The notes under the pieces are model-generated. The model saw only the letters and a list, made by a program, of their open reading frames with translations. It did not search any database and was not told the origin of the DNA. The position numbers and the translations under genes were made by a program. Shown piece after piece: positions 26,540 through 35,049 of a stretch of DNA of 64,000 bases (positions are counted from its first letter, which is position 1; every line of letters begins with the position of its first letter). Location: contig JAHBTU010000001.1 in assembly GCA_019638455.1 (NCBI GenBank), forward strand, positions 1,379,501 to 1,443,500, read 5' to 3'. The stretch is from Saprospiraceae bacterium (lineage in GTDB: Bacteria > Bacteroidota > Bacteroidia > Chitinophagales > Saprospiraceae).

Positions 26540-29119
26540 CTACGCCGCGTTGCGGGCTGCATTGATAATGCCAAACATGGCTCGCAGCACTAATTTTCTG
26601 TAAGTCTCGGCCTCCTCCATTCCCAGCGCGTCATCCTGCAATTTTTGTAACGCGAACTGTTGAATGGCGATGAGCGGCAACACAATTTCCTCGCGGGCCA
26701 GCACGCTGTTGCGCGATTGGGGATTGTTGGCGAGCAAATGTTTCTGGCCGGAAAGTTCCTGAAGCACTTCGCAGGTCAGCACATATTCATCTTGAAGCAT
26801 TTTCCAAAATTTGCCAAATCGCGGGTGGTCTTGCAAATGCCGGGTCACGTCGAAGTTTGATTTTAGCAGTGCCTGCATCGAGTTCTCCAACAGCGTTCGG
26901 AAAAAGAGGGAGCGTTGATACAACCGATGCACCTCGTCTTTTTTCGATTCCATAAGCTGCCGAATAGCAGCCCCCACCCCGTGATAGCCCGGCACGTTTT
27001 GCTTCATTTGCGCCCAAGCGCCCACAAACGGAATGGCTCGCAAATCCTCCAACTTCAAATGCCCTTCTTCCTTTCGCTTGGTGGGGCGGCTGGCAATGTT
27101 GGTATCGCCATACCACTTCAATGGAGTCATATTTTCCAGATAGGCGACGAACTCCGGGTGTTTTTTCAGTTTTAGATAAGCCTTGTAAGCTTCGTCGGCA
27201 AGCTCATCAAGCAGCCGTCGAGCGTCCTCGTCAAGGATTCGTTCCTCGTTGGGGAAGAGATGGTTTTCCAGCCCAGCCGTCAGTAGGCGCTCAATGTTGT
27301 AAGCTGCCGATGCCCGCGTACCGTAAGTGCTGCTGACCGTCTGGCCTTGTATCGTCACATGAATGGCCCGGTTCTCAATGTCGGTGCCTTGCGCGGCATA
27401 GTAGCTGGCGTTGTTGCCTCCGCCACGTCCCGGCGGCCCACCGCGCCCATCAAAAAATATGGCGGTGATGCCAAATTCCCGGCTGACCTGCGTGAGTGCT
27501 TTTTTGGCGCGATAGATACTCCAATTGGCTCGAAGGTATCCCCCATCTTTGGTGCCGTCCGAGAAGCCGAGCATGATGTGTTGGATGTTGCCCCGAGCCG
27601 CCAAATGGCTGGCGTAGTGTTGGTTGCTGTAAAGCGTGCGCATGATTTCGTCACAAACTTTCAAGTCATCTATGGTCTCGAAAAGCGGGACGACATCTAG
27701 GGGAACAGGGTCGTGGACGTGTGGGCGAAGGATGAGCTTGGCCAGAGCAAGCACCTCAATCACGTTCAGGGCGCTTTGACAGTTGCTGATAATGTAACGA
27801 TGGCATCCGAGCTCGCCATTTCTTGTTTGGATGGTTCCTATGGCTCGAAACGAACGGATTGTTTCCTTCACAAACGAATCGGCAAAATCATTTTCGTCGA
27901 GATGGTATTGAGCCGTGAGCAGTCGGTTAATCTTCGTTGGCTCGTCACTGTTTTGATATTCGTCGGCATCTCGCGTGTTTTTGGTTTTCATAATCGTATG
28001 CCATACTTCGCCGTGTTTGCGGCTGTCTTGCCGAATATCGAGACTGGCAAAATGAAAGCCGAACACCCTCACTTTGAGCGTGAAACGGTCGAGGCGGTCT
28101 TTGAAATCGCCAAGTTTGTCGCTATCTGGGTCATTCTCCATTGCTGCGCGGGCTTGAACGAGCTCGCTCAAAAGCGCATCGCAATTGGGATAAAATGCTC
28201 CTTCCTCTGAATTGGGTTTGTAAAGCGTGTTATAGATTTTTCTTTCCGCGGTGGTGATGAAATCCTCCACGCTGCGGAAAGTCAATCGCCGGCGAAGCTG
28301 CCGGATGTCGCGGTAGTAGCAGCGGAGCGTGCCCTCTCGCAGGCGTTGAGCCACCAAGTCGGTAATGTCGGCAGTGACGTAGGGGTTGCCATCGCGGTCG
28401 CCGCCCGGCCAGAAGCCAAGTGCGAGGAGTTGCGGGTTTTCGAACGCGAGCACATCTTGCCCCAGCCCTTTCAAGAGCCTGAACAAGACATCGGGCAGGG
28501 TGCTATAAAGCACGTTTTCGAGGTACCAGCCGAGACTGATGGCCTCATCGTAGGGGGTGGGTTTTTCGCGATTGAGGAAAGAGGTTTTCCCCAGCTGGAT
28601 GAGCATCAGGCGGATACGTTCCAAATCCTGACTTTGTATCTCCTTGCCCAAGTCATTGATGATGCCCAACACCTTGCCGGGATAAAACTGTGTGGGGTGA
28701 GCGGTCAAAACGAATCGAAGGCTGTAGCTGCGAATTTTGTCAAGCAGTTTTTGTTTTGATTGCTCTGAATCCAGGCGCGTGAACAGATGCTTCAACGACC
28801 CCACGCCCCCCATGTCGTGTGTTTGAGTGAACAGCGCATCCTCCACGGAGTCGAACAGCACGACTTGGCGTTCGGCGTATTGCACAAAGGAAAGCAAGAG
28901 GGCCATCAACCCATTTTCAGCCGACGCATCTTTGGGGAAGCTTTCCCAAAACGACTCCACGATGACAACGGGGCTTTCCCCGGCTCCAAACTTCTCTTTG
29001 CAGTGTGCCGCAAAGAGCGCGAGGTGTGTGCCCGTTTGTTGGATGCCTTTGAAGGGCAGGCTCAAGAACAGGCTGTTGTAAGTGTGAAAAAGCAGCCCGG
29101 AGGGAGTGTCAACGTTCAT
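26540..29119 (-). CDS. ppc: Phosphoenolpyruvate carboxylase
   Basis: The 859-residue enzyme carboxylates phosphoenolpyruvate to oxaloacetate, refilling the TCA cycle. Conserved blocks are visible in order: catalytic histidine loop LTAHPTQFYPG, substrate block GGDRDGNPY, DIRQDSRKHGE, MLGFSDGTKDGGY (where most bacterial enzymes have GYSDSxKDaG), and the glycine-rich loop GRGGPPGRGGG (commonly GRGGsvGRGGG). The changed residues match the less-studied PEPC subgroup of Bacteroidota and do not suggest inactivity. The C-terminus (LRAMFGIINAARNAA) is of normal length. The start lies 27 bases downstream of the kinase stop on the same strand. Confidence 0.93.
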   Translation of the reverse strand: MNVDTPSGLLFHTYNSLFLSLPFKGIQQTGTHLALFAAHCKEKFGAGESPVVIVESFWESFPKDASAENGLMALLLSFVQYAERQVVLFDSVEDALFTQTHDMGGVGSLKHLFTRLDSEQSKQKLLDKIRSYSLRFVLTAHPTQFYPGKVLGIINDLGKEIQSQDLERIRLMLIQLGKTSFLNREKPTPYDEAISLGWYLENVLYSTLPDVLFRLLKGLGQDVLAFENPQLLALGFWPGGDRDGNPYVTADITDLVAQRLREGTLRCYYRDIRQLRRRLTFRSVEDFITTAERKIYNTLYKPNSEEGAFYPNCDALLSELVQARAAMENDPDSDKLGDFKDRLDRFTLKVRVFGFHFASLDIRQDSRKHGEVWHTIMKTKNTRDADEYQNSDEPTKINRLLTAQYHLDENDFADSFVKETIRSFRAIGTIQTRNGELGCHRYIISNCQSALNVIEVLALAKLILRPHVHDPVPLDVVPLFETIDDLKVCDEIMRTLYSNQHYASHLAARGNIQHIMLGFSDGTKDGGYLRANWSIYRAKKALTQVSREFGITAIFFDGRGGPPGRGGGNNASYYAAQGTDIENRAIHVTIQGQTVSSTYGTRASAAYNIERLLTAGLENHLFPNEERILDEDARRLLDELADEAYKAYLKLKKHPEFVAYLENMTPLKWYGDTNIASRPTKRKEEGHLKLEDLRAIPFVGAWAQMKQNVPGYHGVGAAIRQLMESKKDEVHRLYQRSLFFRTLLENSMQALLKSNFDVTRHLQDHPRFGKFWKMLQDEYVLTCEVLQELSGQKHLLANNPQSRNSVLAREEIVLPLIAIQQFALQKLQDDALGMEEAETYRKLVLRAMFGIINAARNAA

Positions 29120-29146
29120 AACCTCAAAGTTTGTGCGCCAGGAAAT

Positions 29147-29797
29147 TCAGAACAGGCCGTGGAGCTCGGCTTGCACCATTTCCAATACGTTGGCCGCGTG
29201 GGCGTGATTGTTGGAAAAGTCAAATTGGTCCACATTGATGACCAACAAGCGGCCTTCGTGGTAGTTGCCAATCCAGTTGTCGTAGCGTTCATTGAGGCGT
29301 TTGAGGTATTCGATGCTGATGCTGCCTTCGTAGTCGCGGCCCCGGCTTTGAATATGCTCCACCAGCGTGGGAATGCTGGCCTTGAGGTAGATAAGCAGGT
29401 CGGGCGCTTTGATTTGCGAGATGATGGACTGAAACAGCGTGGTATAATTTTCAAAATCGCGGCGTTCCATCAGCCCCATATCGGCGAGATTGGGCGCAAA
29501 AATGTAGGCATCTTCATAAATCGTGCGGTCTTGCACCACCGTTCGGTTGCCTTGCTGGATGCGCAGCATTTGTTGGTAGCGGCTGGAGAGGAAGAACACC
29601 TGAAGATTGAACGACCAGCGTTTCATGTCCAGATAAAAATCGGACAGGTAGGGGTTGTTCTCCGTGTCTTCGTAGTGTACGTCCCATCCAAAATGACGAG
29701 CGAGGATTTCGCAAAGCGTTGTTTTGCCTGCGCCAATGTTACCTGCCAGCGCGACGTGTTTGATAAGCGTTTTGTCAGAGGGCAAACCTGAATTCAT
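29147..29797 (-). CDS. Deoxynucleoside kinase
   Basis: This 216-residue kinase phosphorylates deoxynucleosides for nucleotide salvage. It has the P-loop GNIGAGKTT (about 19-27), the substrate-binding YEDTENNPYLSDFY block, the DRT-type motif (VVQDRTIYEDAYIF), and a LID-type basic stretch (IQSRGRDYE). The architecture matches the dNK/dGK/dCK family; the exact base preference cannot be read. It precedes ppc on the same strand with a gap of 27 bases and diverges from gatC. Confidence 0.9.
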   Translation of the reverse strand: MNSGLPSDKTLIKHVALAGNIGAGKTTLCEILARHFGWDVHYEDTENNPYLSDFYLDMKRWSFNLQVFFLSSRYQQMLRIQQGNRTVVQDRTIYEDAYIFAPNLADMGLMERRDFENYTTLFQSIISQIKAPDLLIYLKASIPTLVEHIQSRGRDYEGSISIEYLKRLNERYDNWIGNYHEGRLLVINVDQFDFSNNHAHAANVLEMVQAELHGLF

Positions 29798-29802
29798 CTT
29801 TG

Positions 29803-29810
29803 TACTTTTG
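29803..29810 (+). promoter_or_regulatory. Bacteroidota -7 box, probably for gatC
   Basis: TACTTTTG is a perfect TAnnTTTG match in the divergent kinase/gatC gap. It is 168 bases upstream of the gatC ATG and would give a long leader. Confidence 0.4.
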
Positions 29811-29977
29811 TGCGCAGCGAAGGTAAGATGACGTGTTTCGTTGTTTGTTCAACATTGCCCGTTTTTTACCAACATTTTCTTTCAAAAACCACAAGCCAGC
29901 GCCCAGCGCAATTTCCCTTCAACGAGCCACGCCCCCCTTTCAACGAACAACGAGCAACAAACTTCTATCCTTTTTCC

Positions 29978-30274
29978 ATGCAAATTGACGATGCGCTTAT
30001 TTCGAGGCTCGAAAAACTGGCTCGCTTGCGACTGGATGCTACCGAGCGCCAAAAGCTGACGGGCGACCTTCAGCGCATCCTCGACATGGTGGACACTTTG
30101 CGTGCGTTGGATACCGACACGGTGGAGCCGTTGATTTATCTGAACGCCGAAACAGCCCCGCTCAGAGAGGACGCAATCGCCCATCAACTGCCCCAAAGCG
30201 AATGTTTGCAAAATGCGCCTAAGCACGATGGGGCTTACTTCAGGGTGCCAAAAATGATTGATTCACACGACTAA
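29978..30274 (+). CDS. gatC: Asp/Glu-tRNA amidotransferase subunit C
   Basis: The 98-residue protein starts at ATG 29978; the open frame extends further upstream but without family similarity. GatC stabilises the GatCAB complex that amidates misacylated Asp-tRNA(Asn) or Glu-tRNA(Gln). Typical features are an N-terminal helix (ISRLEKLARLRLDATERQKL), a central DTVEPLIY block, and the C-terminal APKHDGAYFRVPKMID tail. gatA and gatB are not in the window. Its presence beside a GlnRS gene in the same genome suggests GatCAB is used mainly for asparagine here (inference). Confidence 0.9.
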   Translation: MQIDDALISRLEKLARLRLDATERQKLTGDLQRILDMVDTLRALDTDTVEPLIYLNAETAPLREDAIAHQLPQSECLQNAPKHDGAYFRVPKMIDSHD

Positions 30275-30288
30275 AACTCTTTTGCGTT

Positions 30289-30465
30289 ATGGCATCTTCA
30301 ACAGGTAAAGGGCTTTTTTTCTGGTTGGCCATTCTACTCGCAGTTGCGGTAGCAGTAGCTATCATTGTCAAATTTTTGTTTCCCCAATTGGTCACAGAAC
30401 TCACAGGCATGATAGTGGGCGCTTGCGCCGTGGTGGCAGGCTTGATTTTTAGAAAGAAAAAATAA
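30289..30465 (+). CDS. 58-residue protein with two membrane segments
   Basis: ATG 30289 opens a 58-codon frame ending TAA at 30465, 14 bases after gatC. Two hydrophobic stretches (residues 9-33 and 40-54) are separated by a short polar turn and followed by the basic tail RKKK. This fits a small inner-membrane protein with a cytoplasmic C-terminus. No function can be assigned. Placement between gatC and the ABC ATPase gene on the same strand supports a shared transcript. Confidence 0.55.
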   Translation: MASSTGKGLFFWLAILLAVAVAVAIIVKFLFPQLVTELTGMIVGACAVVAGLIFRKKK

Positions 30466-30550
30466 GCCACCCAATCAGACAGGCATTTGCCTACCGCCCA
30501 CGCTCTCCGCGCCCTATCATCGTTCAAAAAGCTATCAAACAATTACGCAA

Positions 30551-31273
30551 ATGCTTATTTCAATAAAAGACCTCAACAAAACCTACATCATGGGCGCCGA
30601 AAAAGTGGAGGCGCTCAAATCCGTGACCCTCGAAATCGAGAAGAACGAATATGTCGCGCTCATGGGGCCTTCCGGCAGCGGCAAGTCCACGCTGATGAAC
30701 TTGGTGGGTTGCCTCGACTCTCCCACGGGAGGCGAGTATTGGCTCAACGGTATTGAGGTCAGCACCATGGACGACGGCGAATTGGCCGAAGTGCGAAACA
30801 AACAAATCGGTTTTGTTTTTCAAACCTTCAACCTTCTGCCCCGGCTCTCTGCCTTGGAAAATGTGGCGCTCCCGCTTGTGTATGCAGGCTTTGGGAAAGA
30901 AGAGCGCCTCGAAAAGGCCCGCAAGACCCTCGAAGCAGTTGGTCTTGGCGACCGCGTGATGCACAAGCCCAACGAATTGTCAGGTGGGCAGCGACAGCGC
31001 GTGGCTGTCGCTCGCGCATTGGTGAACGACCCGGCTATCATTTTGGCCGACGAGCCGACGGGCAACCTTGACACTAAGACCTCTTATGAAATCATGGGGC
31101 TGTTCGAGCAGATTCATAAGGCTGGCAATACGATAATTCTCGTCACGCACGAACAAGATATTGCCATGCACGCCCACCGCATCGTGCGCCTTCGCGATGG
31201 ATTGATTGAAAGCGACCAGCTTAACGGCCAGATTGTGAGCATGGCCGATATGCCTTCTATTTCTGCGGGGTAA
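30551..31273 (+). CDS. ABC transporter ATPase of the LolD/MacB type
   Basis: The 240-residue ATPase has Walker [11 protein letters not shown]-loop [10 protein letters not shown], signature [10 protein letters not shown], Walker [11 protein letters not shown]-loop NLD and switch histidine THE. The [16 protein letters not shown] pattern is typical of the LolD/MacB/FtsE group. That group drives lipoprotein release or export, with no transported substrate moving through the membrane. No permease gene is adjacent, so the partner must be elsewhere. A bidirectional terminator follows. Confidence 0.9.
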   Translation: MLISIKDLNKTYIMGAEKVEALKSVTLEIEKNEYVALMGPSGSGKSTLMNLVGCLDSPTGGEYWLNGIEVSTMDDGELAEVRNKQIGFVFQTFNLLPRLSALENVALPLVYAGFGKEERLEKARKTLEAVGLGDRVMHKPNELSGGQRQRVAVARALVNDPAIILADEPTGNLDTKTSYEIMGLFEQIHKAGNTIILVTHEQDIAMHAHRIVRLRDGLIESDQLNGQIVSMADMPSISAG

Positions 31274-31350
31274 AAACTTTGCGGCGCGAGGCATGGCAAC
31301 GCTTGCGCTACTCAATTCTCCTCCACCCAACATCTTTGCCATTGGTTCAA

Positions 31351-31394
31351 TAAAAAAACACAGGCCATCCCATGATTCGGGATGGCCTGTTTTG
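31351..31394. terminator. Bidirectional terminator between convergent genes
   Basis: Perfect 12-bp arms ACAGGCCATCCC and GGGATGGCCTGT surround a 7-base loop. An A-rich run lies on the left and TTTT on the right, so it can serve both the ABC gene and the TonB receptor gene. Confidence 0.85.
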
Positions 31395-31431
31395 TGTTGT
31401 GTCAATCTGTGCGTAAGGGCGCTACAAGACC

Positions 31432-34400
31432 TTAGTTGAAGATATAGCGGAGGCCCAACTGCATTTGCCAACGAGAAGTGAGACCCGTATCCGTCACGAA
31501 AGACTGTCCGATGTTCGGGTTGAACGTGAAACGAGGCTTATTGGTGCCCGTCTCGTAGCCTGCGAACTGAATTGGGTTGGCCGTGCGGAGGGTTTTCAAC
31601 ACGCCCCACTCAGGATTGAGCATATTGCCAAAGTTCAGGATGTCGCAAGTGAACTGCAATTTGTTTTGTTTGCCGCCCACGTTGGTGAACAGGTCAACAG
31701 CGCCACGGATGTCCAGTTTGTTGAACCACGGGAACACGCCACCGTTGCGTTCCATTACTCGTCCGCGATTGGCCGACAGGTATTCGTCCTGTTCAATAAA
31801 CGAATTGAGGGCAGTCCATTGCTCGTCAGGCGTGAAAGTGACACCGCCTGTGGTGAGGCTCACCAAGTTGATGTCGTTTCTGTCGCGCGGGATGTATATC
31901 AGGTCGTTGCCCTGTATGCCATCGCCATTGAGGTCGCCACCGTAGGTGAAGGAATAGCGAGTGTTGGGGGAGCTGATGGCGGCAGCGTCGGAAAAGAGCG
32001 AGCCGCCACGCTGAGCGTTCCAGAAGGCAGCCAAAGTGATGCCGACGTGGTTGAACAATTCAAAACGATAGGAAGCAGAAGCCAAGAAGCGATGGCGAAG
32101 GTCGTAGTTTGACCAGCTCAACACAGGCTCGTTCGGGCTGTTCGGAATCTGGTTCGTACTCCAAGATGTCGCTGCGATGGCGCTAAGATTGGAAGTCAAG
32201 TCCTTCGATTCGCCGCGAGTGTAAGCAGCCGATGCGAAGAACCCGCGACCAAATTCCTTCTGCAACTGCACAGTAGCAAAGTAGGAATAGCCCTGGTTTG
32301 TGTTCGTCAGTTCTATGGCATTGGTGATGTTTGAATTGATGCGGTTGGCGGCGGCGCTACCGTTGAAGATGTCGCGCTGGTCGCCGGGTGAGTCCAACTG
32401 GCCTTTTTTAGGCCTGAAGTTCAGGTCACGGTGATAAATCGCGTTCACGTCTTTAGTGTACATACCTTCCACAGTCAGGATATAGCCGCTTTTCAACACG
32501 TTCCAGTCAACCGCCAGGTTGGAGCGCCACACTTGTGGGAATTTGAAGTTCGGGTCAGTCGAGTTGATGAGAACAGTAGCGGGCACAGATGCCTGCTGCG
32601 GGATATAGGCAGTCACATCAGGGCTGAATGGGAAGTTAACAAAGGGGTTGTTGGCGTTGCCCGTTGCCAAACGCGAGCCAAAGAGCAAGCCATTGTTGCT
32701 GGCTTGGTTCGAGAGCCACACGAACGGAATACGGCCCGTGAAAACGCCCGTACCACCGCGAATTTGCAGCACGTCGTTGCCCAACACGTTGTAGTTGAAG
32801 CCAAGACGAGGCGACCACAGCGGAGTAGCTTTCGCAAACTTTGACACGTCAATTGTTCTGCCTTCAGCAAAAACCAAAGTATCCAGACGCGGGTTGCGTG
32901 CCAAATCTTTGGGATAATAAGGCACATCCACACGAAGACCGGCCGTGAGCTTGAAACGTCGGGTTATTTGGAACTCGTCCTGCAAATAGGCGCCAATTTG
33001 GCCTACTTCCAATTTGGCCAATGGCACTGCCACGCCTTCCACTGCCGAATAGGTCAGCTCGTAGCGAACCGGGAGGCCGGCGCCAGTGCTTTCCCCAATA
33101 GGAGTGGCGGTGCCAGCTGGCAGGCTATTGTAAAAATCAGCAAAAGAAGCAAAGCGGAAATCGCCGTAAAAACGCGGCGTAAAACCGTTGGAGAACTTGA
33201 AATACTCGAAGTTGCCACCCACCGTGACCGTGTGTTTGCCCAAATACATCGAGAAGTTGTTGGTCAATTGATACACATCTTGGTCGAGTTGGTTGTTCGG
33301 TGTGAACGGCTCATAGCCAAAAGTGGTGCGCGTGGTGCCGCCCGGGGAGCCGCTCAAAATATCCACCAACGGGAACACACCACCACCGCTTTCGCGGAAG
33401 TCGCGGAAACTGTTCCAACCTGCGATGAAAGTATTGGAGAATTTCGAACCAAAAATACTGTTCAACTCCAAACTGTAGGAGTTGAGGTTGTTGTTCTGAA
33501 TATAGCTGGCATTTTTGAAAGGCAAACGGTCGGAGTTGGGCTGACGACCACCGACCGCACCGCTATTACTAACCGGAATTTCGCGGAGCGACCTCAGACG
33601 ATTGTAACGGAGGCCCAACTTGTGTTGCTCACTCAGGTTGAAGTCGAGCTTGGCAAGTATCTTATCGCTCTCCGTCTTGAAATTGTATCCCTCATAAGGA
33701 CCAGTCTCATAGTTGAAATTGCGGCGCAAGAAATCGCTAAGCTGATCGAGCGAGTCAGCTGACACAGCAGAAATGTTGTCGCCCGGAGTACCGCGATTGG
33801 CGAAGAACGTGGAGCCGGGGTCAGTACGACGGTCCAATTCAGCGTTGACAAAGAAGAAAATTTTGTCTTTGACAATCGGCCCGCCAAGGCGGAATCCGAA
33901 TTGCTTCTGGTCCAAATCGAGGTTTTTCACCGTAGTCGTATCTACTTTCGAGCCAATCATGGCATCCGAACGCAGAAAGCCAAACACCGAGCCTCTGAAC
34001 TCGTTGTCGCCCGAGCGCGTCACGGCGTTGATGCCGCCGCCCGTGAAACCTGCCTCACGCACATCGTAGGGGGCGAGACTGACTTGAATTTCAGCCACCG
34101 CATCGAGGCTGATAGGCTGAGAGTTTGTCTGTCCGCCGACAGTGCCAGCCAAGCCGAAGCTGTTGTTGAACAGCGAACCGTCAATAGAGATGTTGTTGTA
34201 AAGATTGTTGCGACCAGCCAAGTTGTTGCCGTTGCTTTGAGGAGTCAAGCGAGTAAAATCCTGAATGCTACGATTGATGGTAGGCAATGACTCAAGAACA
34301 CCCTTTTTGATGTTGGTGCCAGCCCCCGTGCGGTCGAAACTGAAGACATCGGAACGGCTGCCCGTAATGGTAACTTCTCCCAATTCGGCACTCGACTCGC

Positions 34401-34755
34401 GCATGACCAAGTCAACGTTCACGGCAGTGCCGAGCGTGGTGAATACGCTCTCACGGCTGACTGGCTCAAAGCCCGTGTAGGATACGGTGACGGTGAACGG
34501 TCCACCGACCCGCACAGCAGGAAGCGTGTAGCGACCCAATGCGTTAGTGGCAGTACCATATCGAGTGCCAGAAGGAACGTGCGTCGCCACCACGGTAGCG
34601 CCGATAAGTCCTTCGCCATTGCCATCGGTCACAAGACCGACAATGGTCGAAGTGGTCACCTGAGCAAAAGACGTCAGACCGCAAAGAAGCAATGCCAATA
34701 GCACTACTGCCTTACCCGAAAACGCCGTCAGGTTACGGAAGGTAAAATGATTCAT
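31432..34755 (-). CDS. Oar-like TonB-dependent outer-membrane receptor
   Basis: The protein is 1107 residues from ATG 34755; the signal peptide ends TSFAQ. A carboxypeptidase-regulatory-like beta domain follows (IVGLVTDGNGEGLIGATV, about residues 38-120). Next comes a TonB plug with GGGINAVTRSGDNEFRGSVF and an INNNISIDGS-type segment, then a long 22-strand barrel region. The plug signature matches the Oar family, not SusC, and no SusD gene follows. The C-terminus LGLRYIFN ends in an aromatic-rich barrel strand. It should import or export a large substrate powered by TonB; the ligand is unknown. It is monocistronic. Confidence 0.9.
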   Translation of the reverse strand: MNHFTFRNLTAFSGKAVVLLALLLCGLTSFAQVTTSTIVGLVTDGNGEGLIGATVVATHVPSGTRYGTATNALGRYTLPAVRVGGPFTVTVSYTGFEPVSRESVFTTLGTAVNVDLVMRESSAELGEVTITGSRSDVFSFDRTGAGTNIKKGVLESLPTINRSIQDFTRLTPQSNGNNLAGRNNLYNNISIDGSLFNNSFGLAGTVGGQTNSQPISLDAVAEIQVSLAPYDVREAGFTGGGINAVTRSGDNEFRGSVFGFLRSDAMIGSKVDTTTVKNLDLDQKQFGFRLGGPIVKDKIFFFVNAELDRRTDPGSTFFANRGTPGDNISAVSADSLDQLSDFLRRNFNYETGPYEGYNFKTESDKILAKLDFNLSEQHKLGLRYNRLRSLREIPVSNSGAVGGRQPNSDRLPFKNASYIQNNNLNSYSLELNSIFGSKFSNTFIAGWNSFRDFRESGGGVFPLVDILSGSPGGTTRTTFGYEPFTPNNQLDQDVYQLTNNFSMYLGKHTVTVGGNFEYFKFSNGFTPRFYGDFRFASFADFYNSLPAGTATPIGESTGAGLPVRYELTYSAVEGVAVPLAKLEVGQIGAYLQDEFQITRRFKLTAGLRVDVPYYPKDLARNPRLDTLVFAEGRTIDVSKFAKATPLWSPRLGFNYNVLGNDVLQIRGGTGVFTGRIPFVWLSNQASNNGLLFGSRLATGNANNPFVNFPFSPDVTAYIPQQASVPATVLINSTDPNFKFPQVWRSNLAVDWNVLKSGYILTVEGMYTKDVNAIYHRDLNFRPKKGQLDSPGDQRDIFNGSAAANRINSNITNAIELTNTNQGYSYFATVQLQKEFGRGFFASAAYTRGESKDLTSNLSAIAATSWSTNQIPNSPNEPVLSWSNYDLRHRFLASASYRFELFNHVGITLAAFWNAQRGGSLFSDAAAISSPNTRYSFTYGGDLNGDGIQGNDLIYIPRDRNDINLVSLTTGGVTFTPDEQWTALNSFIEQDEYLSANRGRVMERNGGVFPWFNKLDIRGAVDLFTNVGGKQNKLQFTCDILNFGNMLNPEWGVLKTLRTANPIQFAGYETGTNKPRFTFNPNIGQSFVTDTGLTSRWQMQLGLRYIFN

Positions 34756-35012
34756 ACAAGTAACGGATTTAGTGAAAAAGAGGAAAAATTCGACGGCGAA
34801 AGTACACACGCCATGTTAACTTCCAGCTAAGTTTTCTCCATTTTCAGCAAGAGCAAACACACTTGAAGCGTATTTGAACAACACCCAAGAGCCGTTTTTC
34901 TAAAACAAAATCAGAGGGGATGACGAGTTGAAAAAATTTTGATGGACTAAGCAGCTACAACAGCCAAACGAGAATCGCCGCTCTTCGCCCGCCAACACTC
35001 CCGTCATCTGCC

Positions 35013-35020
35013 TACCTTTG
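35013..35020 (+). promoter_or_regulatory. Bacteroidota -7 box for the lamin-tail-domain gene
   Basis: TACCTTTG is a perfect TAnnTTTG match 30 bases upstream of the ATG. Confidence 0.6.
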
Positions 35021-35049
35021 GGGCAAATTTTTTTCAAAACAACTTAAAC

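Noticed and set aside
31432..34755. SusC-type receptor of a polysaccharide utilisation locus
   Set aside because: No SusD partner follows and the plug signature is Oar-like; neighbouring genes are not glycan enzymes.
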